A stretch of DNA of 9,718 nucleotides from Candidatus Zambryskiibacteriota bacterium (GTDB taxonomy: Bacteria > Patescibacteriota > Minisyncoccia > Phycocordibacterales > Zambryskibacteraceae): positions 1 to 9,718 of the forward strand of contig JANLIM010000072.1 of the NCBI GenBank assembly GCA_024654145.1. The letters run 5' to 3'. Below the pieces are notes generated by a model that worked only from the letters and a program-made list of their open reading frames with translations, was not told where the DNA came from and did not search any database. The position numbers and the translations under genes were made by a program. Numbering within the stretch: the first letter of the stretch is position 1; each line of letters starts with the position of its first letter. This document shows, in pieces, positions 1 through 7,236 of the stretch.

Positions 1-941
1 ATTATAACAATACCAACTATGGCTAGTCTACCAAAGGCATCCGGCACATTAGCCGCGATTTTGAGCCCTCTCACAGCAAAGAGGACAAATATAGCAATAA
101 GCAGCACCGAGCCGACAAAGCCGAACTCCTCTGCCGCTACAGCGAATATAGAGTCCCCCACCGGCTCAGGCAAGTAGGTAAACTTCTGCACACTCTGTCC
201 GAAGCCTGTGCCGAAAAGCCCGCCTGAGCCTATAGCAATGAGTGACTGTTGTATTTGGTAGTTCGCGCCCAAAGAATCCGTAGTCGGGTTTATAAAAGTA
301 TTGATGCGCTGCATCACGTAAGGCCGTGTATAAGCGAGGAAAGCTAGGCCCATAATACCCGCGAGGAGTATGACGAGCATGTATTTCCATCTCCCTCCTG
401 CCGCTATAAACATAGCCATGCCTGTCGCCGCTATAACCATGAATGTGTCCGTATCCGGCTGCATGAGAAGTAATCCTCCACAAAGAGCGAGCAACGCAAC
501 CAAAGGCACAAAGCCCCACTTGAAGCTCTTAATCCTATCCTTCACCCCTGCCGCCCATACAGCAAAATATATAATAAAGGCGAACTTAAGAATTTCTGAC
601 GGTTGAAACGATAGATTACCGAGCATAATCCAACGCCTCGCTCCCCCATGCTCAAAGCCGATACTGGGGAAAAGAACAAGAATGTTCAGTATTACTGCGA
701 AGAGAAGCAGGTAGAAACCAAACTTCTTCCAGATTTTATAATCAAGCCTGGCAGCGAGGATAAGTGCAATAGAACCGAGAAAAAGACCGAGAACAGTCTG
801 CGAAAAGGCAACGCTAGAATAGTTCGAGCTCTCCTTAGCCAAAAGGCCGAGAGAGGCGGAGGAGAAGATAAAAAAGCCCACCAAAATCAAAATGACTGTA
901 ATGACAAGGAACGGCTTATCTACTTTGACTCTACTTCGCAT
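1..941 (-). CDS. ftsW: FtsW/RodA/SpoVE-family SEDS peptidoglycan glycosyltransferase, C-terminus cut by window edge
   Basis: Polytopic membrane enzyme that polymerises lipid II into glycan strands, normally paired with a class B PBP. 313 residues are visible and roughly 50 or more are missing at the left edge. SEDS signatures seen in order: HGGARRWI (98-105), QPSE (113-116), QPDTDT (161-166), INPTTDSLGANYQ (217-229), QQSLIAIGSGG (231-241) and YLPEPVGDSIFA (256-267). The Asp of GDSIFA (D263) aligns with the acidic residue known to be essential for SEDS polymerase activity. The GARRWI form favours FtsW over RodA, but the two are not safely separable here. The QPD motif is normally QPDxGT; here the Gly is Asp. 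The ATG at 941 follows the CAP gene stop by 18 nt, with no Shine-Dalgarno but a TATAAT just upstream. It is the last gene of the visible cluster, probably served by its own promoter plus read-through. Confidence 0.9.
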   Translation of the reverse strand, partial: MRSRVKVDKPFLVITVILILVGFFIFSSASLGLLAKESSNYSSVAFSQTVLGLFLGSIALILAARLDYKIWKKFGFYLLLFAVILNILVLFPSIGFEHGGARRWIMLGNLSFQPSEILKFAFIIYFAVWAAGVKDRIKSFKWGFVPLVALLALCGGLLLMQPDTDTFMVIAATGMAMFIAAGGRWKYMLVILLAGIMGLAFLAYTRPYVMQRINTFINPTTDSLGANYQIQQSLIAIGSGGLFGTGFGQSVQKFTYLPEPVGDSIFAVAAEEFGFVGSVLLIAIFVLFAVRGLKIAANVPDAFGRLAIVGIVI

Positions 942-951
942 CTTGTGCGAA

Positions 952-957
952 ATTATA
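952..957 (-). promoter_or_regulatory. Perfect -10 hexamer just upstream of ftsW
   Basis: The minus strand reads TATAAT in the 18-nt gap between the CAP gene stop and the ftsW ATG, with 10 nt from the hexamer to the ATG. A start site about 7 nt downstream would leave a leader of about 3 nt. No convincing -35 is present: the best candidate, GGAACA at 16-nt spacing, matches TTGACA at three positions. The hexamer and its position are seen; promoter activity is inferred. Confidence 0.5.
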
Positions 958-959
958 CA

Positions 960-2003
960 CTATTCGCTCATTTGTTCCGCCTCAAAAGCGATGAAGGATG
1001 TGCGCAAGGTCTGTTCCTGAGAAATATAAGTGTTAGAAAGGTGGAGCCCCATAACTACGACCATTACCACAGCCCCGTTAAGAACGAGATCAGGATGCTG
1101 ATGTTTAATCTTAATAAATATATTGAAAAGTATCGCGAGAGTGATAATACCCATAATACTGTAGAGCACGGCATCAGTAGAATGTCTTGGAGAAGCAGCA
1201 GCTGTCTGGAAAAAATCTTTGACAGTCTCCTGAGTAACTTTATTTATACCTGGTTTTTCTTCAGAAACTGCAGGGACACTAGGTGCAGCTTCTCCAAGAA
1301 CTTCTGTACTTGGTGTCTGAGCCGTAACTTGTGTCTGTGCCACTGATGCAGGTTGTGCTGGCGCTCGAGGTGCGGGCTGAGGGTTGCTTGCCCCGAGCAC
1401 AGTCGAGGGGTTGGTTGTGGGTTGTGGGTTAATTCTCGGCCTTCCGTAAACCTGCGCAACAAAGACTGTCTGGCGGCCCTTGTACATACCAGTAGCTACA
1501 CCAGTCCCTACTTCCGTATAAGCACCGTGCACTATGTTGGCACGGTGTGTTGAAGAATTCATCCAAGCTTCAGTTACATCTTCCGAGTCGACAAAGTTAA
1601 CAGCTAAGTTTTCTCCAGCGTACGTGTAGGTATACCCCACTGCTTCAAGCCAATACCAAGGAGTTCTACCTTCCGGCGAAGTGTGGGCAAAATAACTTTT
1701 TGACGCCATATCCTGTGCCTTAAGTTGAGCCGCTTGATTTAAGATTACATTTTCAGAAAGTTGTGGAAGGCTCTGATCTATGCGCTTTTCATTTGTAAGC
1801 GAAGTCAAAACACCTGGAAGCACAGCAGTAAGATTTAAAGAATGAATAAATCCAACAAAGTTAAGTGCAGGAAGCACAAAGAAAATAAGCTCAAAGAAAA
1901 GCACAATGCCTATAAGTTGAGTGGCATTCTTTTTATGTAGGAAATAGGGTCTGTGGCCGTTTCCCTCATGTGGGACGAAGTGTCTTTTGAACCAATTAAT
2001 CAT
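960..2003 (-). CDS. Membrane-anchored CAP/SCP-domain protein (YkwD-like) with low-complexity linker
   Basis: 347 residues. A basic N-terminus and one membrane helix (about 29-52) are followed by a CAP domain (about 72-187). The domain carries the family hallmarks FAHTSPEG (H107), GENLA (E131) and STHRANI (H153), the His/Glu cavity residues of CAP proteins, and ends in FVAQVYG. Next come a Pro/Gln/Ala/Thr-rich linker (about 190-250) and two C-terminal membrane helices (about 278-298 and 306-324). With an N-in start the CAP domain and linker would lie outside the membrane. Bacterial YkwD-like CAP proteins are surface or secreted, and their biochemical role is mostly unsettled; no enzymatic activity is claimed here. 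The neighbouring ftsW and other wall genes suggest an envelope role. The ATG at 2003 is supported by a strong promoter placed directly against it. There is no Shine-Dalgarno. A palindromic mini-repeat sits inside the linker-coding region. Confidence 0.9.
   Translation of the reverse strand: MINWFKRHFVPHEGNGHRPYFLHKKNATQLIGIVLFFELIFFVLPALNFVGFIHSLNLTAVLPGVLTSLTNEKRIDQSLPQLSENVILNQAAQLKAQDMASKSYFAHTSPEGRTPWYWLEAVGYTYTYAGENLAVNFVDSEDVTEAWMNSSTHRANIVHGAYTEVGTGVATGMYKGRQTVFVAQVYGRPRINPQPTTNPSTVLGASNPQPAPRAPAQPASVAQTQVTAQTPSTEVLGEAAPSVPAVSEEKPGINKVTQETVKDFFQTAAASPRHSTDAVLYSIMGIITLAILFNIFIKIKHQHPDLVLNGAVVMVVVMGLHLSNTYISQEQTLRTSFIAFEAEQMSE
1391..1410. repeat. GC-rich palindromic mini-repeat inside the CAP gene linker
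   Basis: The plus strand reads CCCCGAGCACAGTCGAGGGG, an imperfect hairpin: CCC-CGA, loop GCACAG, TCG, a bulged A, then GGG. It lies in frame within the proline-rich linker and encodes part of PSTVLGA. Other frames of this spot read CPEHSRG and LCSGQA, strings I recall from spurious proteins produced by a small palindromic repeat scattered in many environmental bacterial genomes. That family link is from memory, not from a search. A GGTTGTG-type tandem lies beside it at about 1411-1430. Confidence 0.5.
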
Positions 2004-2009
2004 GTCTAA

Positions 2010-2038
2010 ATTGTAAAGTACATTTTAATAAAAGTCAA
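2010..2038 (-). promoter_or_regulatory. Sigma70-type promoter of the CAP gene, predicted leaderless
   Basis: On the minus strand TTGACT (2038-2033) is followed after exactly 17 nt by TACAAT (2015-2010), each five of six to consensus. The ATG at 2003 begins 6 nt after the -10, so the expected start site coincides with the start codon and no 5' UTR is left. It sits in the 55-nt gap after the DUF2914 gene, where I see no terminator. This is the best promoter of the window by consensus and spacing. Confidence 0.75.
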
Positions 2039-2058
2039 ATGCATAACCTCAAACCGAC

Positions 2059-3138
2059 CTACTCCTTAACATCCCCAACCAGGTTGGGAACTGTGAGGAT
2101 GGGCACTATTTCGAAGTTAATACGCCCTATAATCTGCTCGCGGGGCGTCTCAACGCTCACCCGCCAACGCCCTGGAGTGAAGTTGGACTTCTCAGAAAAA
2201 GTCCTAAATCCCCCAGAACGTCCACCAGAAAGGTAGAGCGGCGTACGGGTCACAGTAATCCACTCTCCATCATCATTTTGATACTGCCAGTTGTGCACTA
2301 TGCCGGTATTGAGAGAGCCTGGGCTAAATATGGCTGTGTATGCATAAAGCGACTTCCCTTCCTGCCAATGTATTTTAGGGCTCAACTGGAAATATTTCTC
2401 CACTCCCCTTTCTTCATCTGTCACCACATAGTTGCCTTCGGAGTTGCGAGAGATTGAGTGGTAAATGCCAGAATCTTTGAGCGCTAGAGGAATAGGTGGA
2501 ATAAGATTCATAAAATAAAGAACATTTACCGAAACAAAAATAAACGTAATAAAAGTCCAAATATGAGTTTTGTTTTCAAGAAATCTCTCAGAAGCAAGCT
2601 TCCTCAAAAGTAAAATATAAATCCAAATAGCGACCAAACTGACAATTCCACTTAATATAAAAACCTCAGGCCGTATGCTCTTAAGAAGAAGTGGCATCAA
2701 AAAAATGCTGAAAGAAAGTATAGAAAGATAGAGAAAAGAAAGCCTGAATGCTAGTTGCTCATAACGCTTTTGGAAAAGCTCGTTTGCAAGCATGGCCGCC
2801 AAGAGAATAAGTAAAAACGGCCACGTGGCGGTAAGTGTCGAGCTGCGGAAGTAAAAGATGAAGAAAGAACCCAGAAGCGCACCGAAGCTGAACTGTAAAA
2901 TATTAGGGAGCCAGAAGCCCTTCTTTGCAGCTACATCGCGATTGAGGAAAATAATACAAAGGCCGACGATCAATATATTGGCCGCGATCCAAAGATTCTC
3001 CCGCAAAGCATCGATACGTTGGAGTGTGAGTGAGTCCACCACGAAACCTGTCATGAGAGATGCTATGGAGAGACGTCTTTCGTATTTCTCGTACCATTTT
3101 CTCGCTCTTATGTACTGCCTCTGGAAGATTGGGGTCAT
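2059..3138 (-). CDS. Multi-pass membrane protein with C-terminal DUF2914 domain
   Basis: 359 residues. A basic N-terminus is followed by about six to seven hydrophobic helices (roughly 47-65, 80-97, 103-118, 131-150, 158-177, 193-212). A soluble region of about 145 residues follows. Its last part (about 280-345) matches my recollection of the DUF2914 pattern: HNWQY, then TRTPLYLSGGRSGGFRTFSEK, then PGRWRVSVET and a closing INFEIV. The fold looks like a small beta domain on the outer face, but the function of the family is unknown. The start codon overlaps the DUF5654 stop as ATGA, so translation is probably coupled. No Shine-Dalgarno is present. The position between an MraY-like enzyme and the CAP/FtsW pair suggests an envelope role, by context only. 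Confidence 0.8.
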   Translation of the reverse strand: MTPIFQRQYIRARKWYEKYERRLSIASLMTGFVVDSLTLQRIDALRENLWIAANILIVGLCIIFLNRDVAAKKGFWLPNILQFSFGALLGSFFIFYFRSSTLTATWPFLLILLAAMLANELFQKRYEQLAFRLSFLYLSILSFSIFLMPLLLKSIRPEVFILSGIVSLVAIWIYILLLRKLASERFLENKTHIWTFITFIFVSVNVLYFMNLIPPIPLALKDSGIYHSISRNSEGNYVVTDEERGVEKYFQLSPKIHWQEGKSLYAYTAIFSPGSLNTGIVHNWQYQNDDGEWITVTRTPLYLSGGRSGGFRTFSEKSNFTPGRWRVSVETPREQIIGRINFEIVPILTVPNLVGDVKE

Positions 3139-3371
3139 TTATCTATCTGTCTGTTTATCATCTTGTTTATAGATTTGATAAGTATGATAACCACGACAGT
3201 GACGAGAATAGCGTAAAGAAACTTCACTCCAATGGTATTCCTAGAAAGCGGGAAAGCTGTTTCAATAAGTTCTTTTATGGCATCGTTCCAAGCAAGACCG
3301 GCAACCAAGCCCAGAGCAGCGCTAATGTAGCCGAAGGTTGTACTCTTCAACTCCTTCTTAATTTCATTCAT
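3135..3371 (-). CDS. Small two-helix membrane protein, DUF5654-like
   Basis: 78 residues with two predicted helices (about 12-29 and 49-67) separated by an acidic loop. The segment AALGLVAGLAWNDAIKELIE is typical of the DUF5654 family of small prokaryotic membrane proteins of unknown role. The C-terminus is basic (KSINKMINRQIDK), so both ends are probably cytoplasmic. The TGA stop overlaps the downstream DUF2914 start by 4 bp (ATGA), pointing to a coupled pair. The start at 3371 lies 16 nt after the MraY-like gene stop and has an extended -10 directly upstream. I assign no function. Confidence 0.75.
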   Translation of the reverse strand: MNEIKKELKSTTFGYISAALGLVAGLAWNDAIKELIETAFPLSRNTIGVKFLYAILVTVVVIILIKSINKMINRQIDK

Positions 3372-3377
3372 AGAATT

Positions 3378-3386
3378 ATTTTACCA
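3378..3386 (-). promoter_or_regulatory. Extended -10 element before the DUF5654 gene
   Basis: The minus strand reads TGGTAAAAT, an extended -10 (TGN plus TAAAAT), ending 6 nt before the ATG at 3371. This is the same spacing as at the CAP gene and predicts a leaderless message. There is no recognisable -35 at 16-18 nt, which extended -10 promoters can tolerate. The motif is short and AT-rich, so chance is possible. Confidence 0.4.
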
Positions 3387-3387
3387 C

Positions 3388-4455
3388 TTAGCTGATCAAA
3401 TACAGGATAACCCCTGTGATAGAAGAAACAACAGAAACAATCCAGTAGCGCATTACCACCTTCTCCCGCGGCCAACCCTGGGCCTGGAAGTGGTGATGAA
3501 GCGGGGCTACGAGAAAGACTCGACGCTTATTGAACATTTTATAAGACGCTATTTGAATTATATCGGAAGCGGAAGTAGCAACTAGAGGCAGCGCAATAAT
3601 GGGCAAAAGAAGTACCGAATCGGTGAGAAAAGCGATAACAGTCAGCACTACCGTGAGCGCAAGCATACCACTCTCCCCCATATAGAACCTGGCAGGGGGT
3701 ATATTGAACCAGAGGAAAGCCATGATGCCTCCGGCAATAGCGCCAGAAAGCGCAGAGATGTCCGCCTGATTGCCGAGGAAGGCGATAAGAGAATATGCGG
3801 CAAAAACTGATGCCATCACTCCGCCGGCTAGACCATCCAAACCATCAATGACAGAAGTTGAAAAGGTCGCAAGCATGACGATGATGAAAAAGGGTATGAA
3901 CCAAATGCCTAAGTCCCACTGCCCACCGAAGGGCACATGAATAGAGCTGAAATCAAGCTTGCTATAAAACCAAAGAGCGATGGTCAATCCGATCAGTGTG
4001 ACGAAAACGATTTTGACCTTGCGGTAGATCAAGGTGTCCTTCCCATAAGTGCTTTTACCTGAGATCTGGAGCAAGTCATCTATCAGCCCTAAGGCAGCAG
4101 CGAAGAAAAAGGCTCCCAAAGGCACTACAGTCTGACTTCGACTGAAAAAGTTTAGCTGTTGGAAAATGCTGAACTCTCCTCCGAAGATTCCGCCGGTAAA
4201 GATCTTTGATAGCACAAATATGACCGCCACTGTCAAAAACACTGAAATCCAAATAATCACTCCTCCCACACGCGGAGTAGCAAGCTCATGTTCAGTGTTA
4301 TGGATACTGTTAAATTCACTAGAAGTGTCTGCCTCTGTCCGGGGAGACTTCTTCCACATCTTGTATTTATAAAAATACTTTGTGAAGAAGGGTGTAATAA
4401 AAATACCGATAAAGAAAGTGAGAACAGCGGGACCAATGATCTTGAGTATTTCCAT
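3388..4455 (-). CDS. mraY: MraY-like phospho-N-acetylmuramoyl-pentapeptide transferase with divergent motifs
   Basis: Integral membrane enzyme of the MraY/WecA family. MraY moves phospho-MurNAc-pentapeptide from UDP to undecaprenyl phosphate, giving lipid I. 355 residues, close to the usual MraY length (about 360), with about ten hydrophobic segments. Visible motifs: TPRVGG (60-65, usually TPTMGG), the Asp pair D126-D127 in GLIDDLL, IDGLDGLAGG (203-212), FYMGESG (257-263) and the triple His of VAPLHHHF (H320-H322). The HHH motif is a hallmark of MraY rather than WecA. Two conserved patches deviate: the usual NLTDGLDGLA reads SVIDGLDGLA, and the usual MGDxGS reads MGESGM, so Glu 261 replaces the Asp that binds Mg2+. 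The start follows the asparagine synthetase stop by one base, without a Shine-Dalgarno. It could be a paralogue with altered substrate, but a drifted MraY is simpler. Confidence 0.88.
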   Translation of the reverse strand: MEILKIIGPAVLTFFIGIFITPFFTKYFYKYKMWKKSPRTEADTSSEFNSIHNTEHELATPRVGGVIIWISVFLTVAVIFVLSKIFTGGIFGGEFSIFQQLNFFSRSQTVVPLGAFFFAAALGLIDDLLQISGKSTYGKDTLIYRKVKIVFVTLIGLTIALWFYSKLDFSSIHVPFGGQWDLGIWFIPFFIIVMLATFSTSVIDGLDGLAGGVMASVFAAYSLIAFLGNQADISALSGAIAGGIMAFLWFNIPPARFYMGESGMLALTVVLTVIAFLTDSVLLLPIIALPLVATSASDIIQIASYKMFNKRRVFLVAPLHHHFQAQGWPREKVVMRYWIVSVVSSITGVILYLIS

Positions 4456-4456
4456 A

Positions 4457-6286
4457 CTAGGCGGACTTAGTGCCGATAAAAGTATTGTACCAAAGAGCCA
4501 GCATTAAAAGGAGATATATCTTTCTCGAATTATCTCGCTTCCTGGAGACATGATCTTCGATTAGTTGCCGGATCACAGCAGTATCTAGCCGAGACTTGAT
4601 GTATTCGTTATCAAGAATGATTTCATAAATATCTTCCCTATCTCGGTTAAACCAAGTTTTGACTGGCGTGGGGAAACCGAGCTTTTTCCTGTTTCTTGTA
4701 CTCTCTGGAAGAACAGATTTAAAAGCTTCTCTGAGCAGATATTTCGTCACTCCTCCTCTCCACTTAAACTTATCTGGAAGCATGCTTGCGAGCTCGGCCA
4801 CTTCCTTGTCGAGGAAGGGCACGCGAAGCTCGAGCGAATGCGCCATGGTCATCTTGTCTGCTTTGGCAAGGATATCCCCAACTAACCAGGTATTAATATC
4901 TACATATTGCATTTTGGTAGAATCACTTAAGCCTTCTGCCTTCGCGTACAAATTGTCAAGGTTCAACCTTGACATTTCTGGCCCCTTCCAGAGCTTTTTC
5001 ACTTCGTCCGTTTTAAATATAGAAGCGTTACCAATATAACGTTCCTCTAGATTCTGAAGCGCTCGCATAGCAAAGTTACTGCCGCGCAAAGGCAAAGCCG
5101 AAAGAAACTTTAAAACTGGGCGCGGTAGCCAAGCAATCCTTGCTCTAGCAAAAGGCTCAAGATAAATATTGTATCCACCGAAGAGTTCGTCTGATCCTTC
5201 ACCCGAAAGCACTACAGTAACATGCTTCCTCGCTTCCCTGGCCAGGAAGTAAAGCCCGATAGCCGAAGGGTCAGCGACAGGTTCGTCGAAATGCCAGACG
5301 GCCTTCGGCAGAGCTTCGAAATATTCCTTGCTCGAGATGGTAATCTCCGTGTGATCAGTCCCAAGAGGCCCTGAGGTTTCTTTTGCTTCCACTCCTTCCG
5401 ATAGAGACTCGAATCCCACTGTAAAAGTCTTAATCTTTTTCTCTCCTCTTATCTTCTGCATCAAAGTTGCAATGATACTTGAGTCAATACCGCCGGAGAG
5501 GAACGACCCCACAGGCACATCCGCAATCATGTGGTGGGCCACAGAATCTTCCATTGTCAGAAGAATCTTTTCTCTAGTCTTTCCTTCATCGAGATTCTCC
5601 ACTGGTTCAAATTTAAACTGCCAGTAACTTTTTTCCTCAAACTGCCCGGACCTCAGATCAATTTTTAGATAGTGTCCAGGAGAGAGCTTGAAGACATTTT
5701 TGAAAAAGGTCTCTTTGAGGGGATTGTACTGGTACGAGAGATAGTTATAGACCGCGGCATCATTCACCTCCGGTTTGAATTCCTTTAGTTTCAAAAAACT
5801 TTTGATCTCAGAAGAAAAGGCTGCGATCTTTCCTTCAATCACAAAGTAGTAAAGCGGCTTGATACCGAAGTAGTCACGCGCGATGAAGACTTTTTTCTCC
5901 TGCGTATCATAGATGGCGAAGACAAACATACCTCGGAGCTTTGTTAGCATCTTCTCTCCCTCCAACTCGTACATGCGCAGGATTACCTCGGTATCGCTTT
6001 CTGTTTTGAAACTCTGTCCCTGCCCTTCCAACTCCCTCTTCAGCTCCCTATAGTTATAAATCTCGCCGTTAAAGAATATTAAATAGCGCCCGTCAGCGGA
6101 AGAGATGGGTTGTTTGCCATGCGCGAGGTCAATGATAGAAAGCCGCCTCATGCCGAGCGCCACATACTCATCTGTGTAGAAGCCGTCATCATCCGGACCG
6201 CGGTGCGTGATGCATTCATTCATGAGCCTTACGGCCTTTTCTTTATCCCCTATTCGCGAGCCTGTGATTCCAGTTATACCGCACAT
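4457..6286 (-). CDS. asnB: Asparagine synthetase B-type, glutamine-hydrolysing amidotransferase
   Basis: 609 residues, a full-length two-domain class II amidotransferase. The N-terminal Ntn glutaminase begins MCGITGITG, with Cys2 as nucleophile once Met is removed, followed by HRGPDDDG (28-35) and NGEIYN (73-78). The synthetase domain has the PP-loop SGGIDSS (264-270), FDEPVADPSA (333-342) and SGEGSDELFGGY (361-372), which bind ATP and the carboxylate substrate. All key residues look intact, so it should hydrolyse Gln and amidate a carboxylate after adenylation. By family, aspartate to asparagine is the default. Homologues such as corynebacterial LtsA or lactobacillar AsnB1 amidate meso-diaminopimelate in peptidoglycan, and the wall-gene neighbours make that an open alternative. 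The ATG lies 2 nt after the carboxypeptidase stop and the stop lies 1 nt before the MraY-like start, so co-transcription is very likely. Confidence 0.95.
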   Translation of the reverse strand: MCGITGITGSRIGDKEKAVRLMNECITHRGPDDDGFYTDEYVALGMRRLSIIDLAHGKQPISSADGRYLIFFNGEIYNYRELKRELEGQGQSFKTESDTEVILRMYELEGEKMLTKLRGMFVFAIYDTQEKKVFIARDYFGIKPLYYFVIEGKIAAFSSEIKSFLKLKEFKPEVNDAAVYNYLSYQYNPLKETFFKNVFKLSPGHYLKIDLRSGQFEEKSYWQFKFEPVENLDEGKTREKILLTMEDSVAHHMIADVPVGSFLSGGIDSSIIATLMQKIRGEKKIKTFTVGFESLSEGVEAKETSGPLGTDHTEITISSKEYFEALPKAVWHFDEPVADPSAIGLYFLAREARKHVTVVLSGEGSDELFGGYNIYLEPFARARIAWLPRPVLKFLSALPLRGSNFAMRALQNLEERYIGNASIFKTDEVKKLWKGPEMSRLNLDNLYAKAEGLSDSTKMQYVDINTWLVGDILAKADKMTMAHSLELRVPFLDKEVAELASMLPDKFKWRGGVTKYLLREAFKSVLPESTRNRKKLGFPTPVKTWFNRDREDIYEIILDNEYIKSRLDTAVIRQLIEDHVSRKRDNSRKIYLLLMLALWYNTFIGTKSA

Positions 6287-6288
6287 AA

Positions 6289-7236
6289 TTAATTTTGATT
6301 TATATATTTCAAAGTTGCTTCTATCAGAAGCTTTGCATCCTCAAATCTCCCTTTCTCTGTCGAGCCGAGGATGGTTATAACTATCGGCCTGCCTAGTTCG
6401 GGGTCAAAGACGAATACTAAATTACCCCCGGCTGTGTTTGTATAACCAGTTTTAGAAGCTTTCAAACCAGGAATAAATCCAGCCAAAGTATTAGTATTCT
6501 TTGCTTCGTGAGCAATGTTATCCATAGAAGAAATTGATGACAGAGGCTCACGTGTAGCGAGAAGCGCCTCTGGGTAGTACCGAGTGATGTAATCCATAAG
6601 ATGAGCCATGTCCCTCGCGGTGCCGTAGGCGCCACCTTTGTATTCGGACTCATCGAGGCCAGTCTCGTTCCAGAAGTAAGTATTTTTTAGATCAAGTGCA
6701 GTCGCCTTCTTATTCATTTCGTTAACAAAATCATCCACCCTTTCTCTCGGATTGGCATTAGAACTCTGGAGTGCTCCAAGAGAAAGAGCCACAGTTCTCA
6801 TACCATCGTTTGAGGAAGTGATAAGCGAGAAATCAAGCAGGTCTTTAAGACTCCACCTCTCGCCCACCAGTAGCCCACTATCCCCAGTAGGCTCGAGTGA
6901 TTCCCGGGTGACTGTGACAGTGCCGTATTCAGGACTAAGTTCTCTTGCTACAAGAGCAGCCATGACCTTTGTAAGCGAGGCAAGCGGCATGCGCGTGTTT
7001 TCATTCTTTGCATAGAGCACAGCGTTGGTCCTGGCGTCATAGACATAAGCCGCTCGTGCCTGAAGAGTTACTTCCGGGAAAGGCACTGAAGCGCGCTCGG
7101 TAGGAGCAGAAGTATCCCCTCTCTCGACTCTTGAGCCCAGCACATACGAGCTCACGACCAAAAGCGACAAGCCCAGAGCCAGGAAGACAAAGAACCTCAG
7201 CTCAGCATCTTTATGTAAAAATTGGTTATTGAACAT
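6289..7236 (-). CDS. dacA: D-alanyl-D-alanine carboxypeptidase, peptidase S11 (PBP5/DacA family)
   Basis: Penicillin-binding serine peptidase that removes the terminal D-Ala from peptidoglycan stem peptides on the outer face of the membrane. From the ATG at 7236 it is 315 residues. One N-terminal membrane anchor (about 15-34) is followed by the S11 domain with all three active-site motifs: SLTK (S87-K90), SSN (141-143) and KTG (262-264). The protein ends soon after the fold, so it lacks the C-terminal PBP5 beta domain and amphipathic helix; the N-terminal helix probably anchors it. An in-frame TTG at 7251 would add five residues. I prefer the ATG, which still overlaps the scpB end by 11 nt. 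No Shine-Dalgarno precedes either. Co-transcribed with scpB and asnB. Confidence 0.93.
   Translation of the reverse strand: MFNNQFLHKDAELRFFVFLALGLSLLVVSSYVLGSRVERGDTSAPTERASVPFPEVTLQARAAYVYDARTNAVLYAKNENTRMPLASLTKVMAALVARELSPEYGTVTVTRESLEPTGDSGLLVGERWSLKDLLDFSLITSSNDGMRTVALSLGALQSSNANPRERVDDFVNEMNKKATALDLKNTYFWNETGLDESEYKGGAYGTARDMAHLMDYITRYYPEALLATREPLSSISSMDNIAHEAKNTNTLAGFIPGLKASKTGYTNTAGGNLVFVFDPELGRPIVITILGSTEKGRFEDAKLLIEATLKYINQN

Noticed and set aside
648..1346. Plus-strand open frame of 232 codons across the ftsW/CAP junction
   Set aside because: It lies antisense to two clearly recognisable minus-strand genes, has no family-like motifs, and its composition follows the opposite strand's codons.
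3135..3138. Alternative genetic code with TGA as glycine, known in some CPR lineages
   Set aside because: TGA ends the DUF5654 gene exactly at the ATGA overlap, and no real gene in the window has an internal in-frame TGA.
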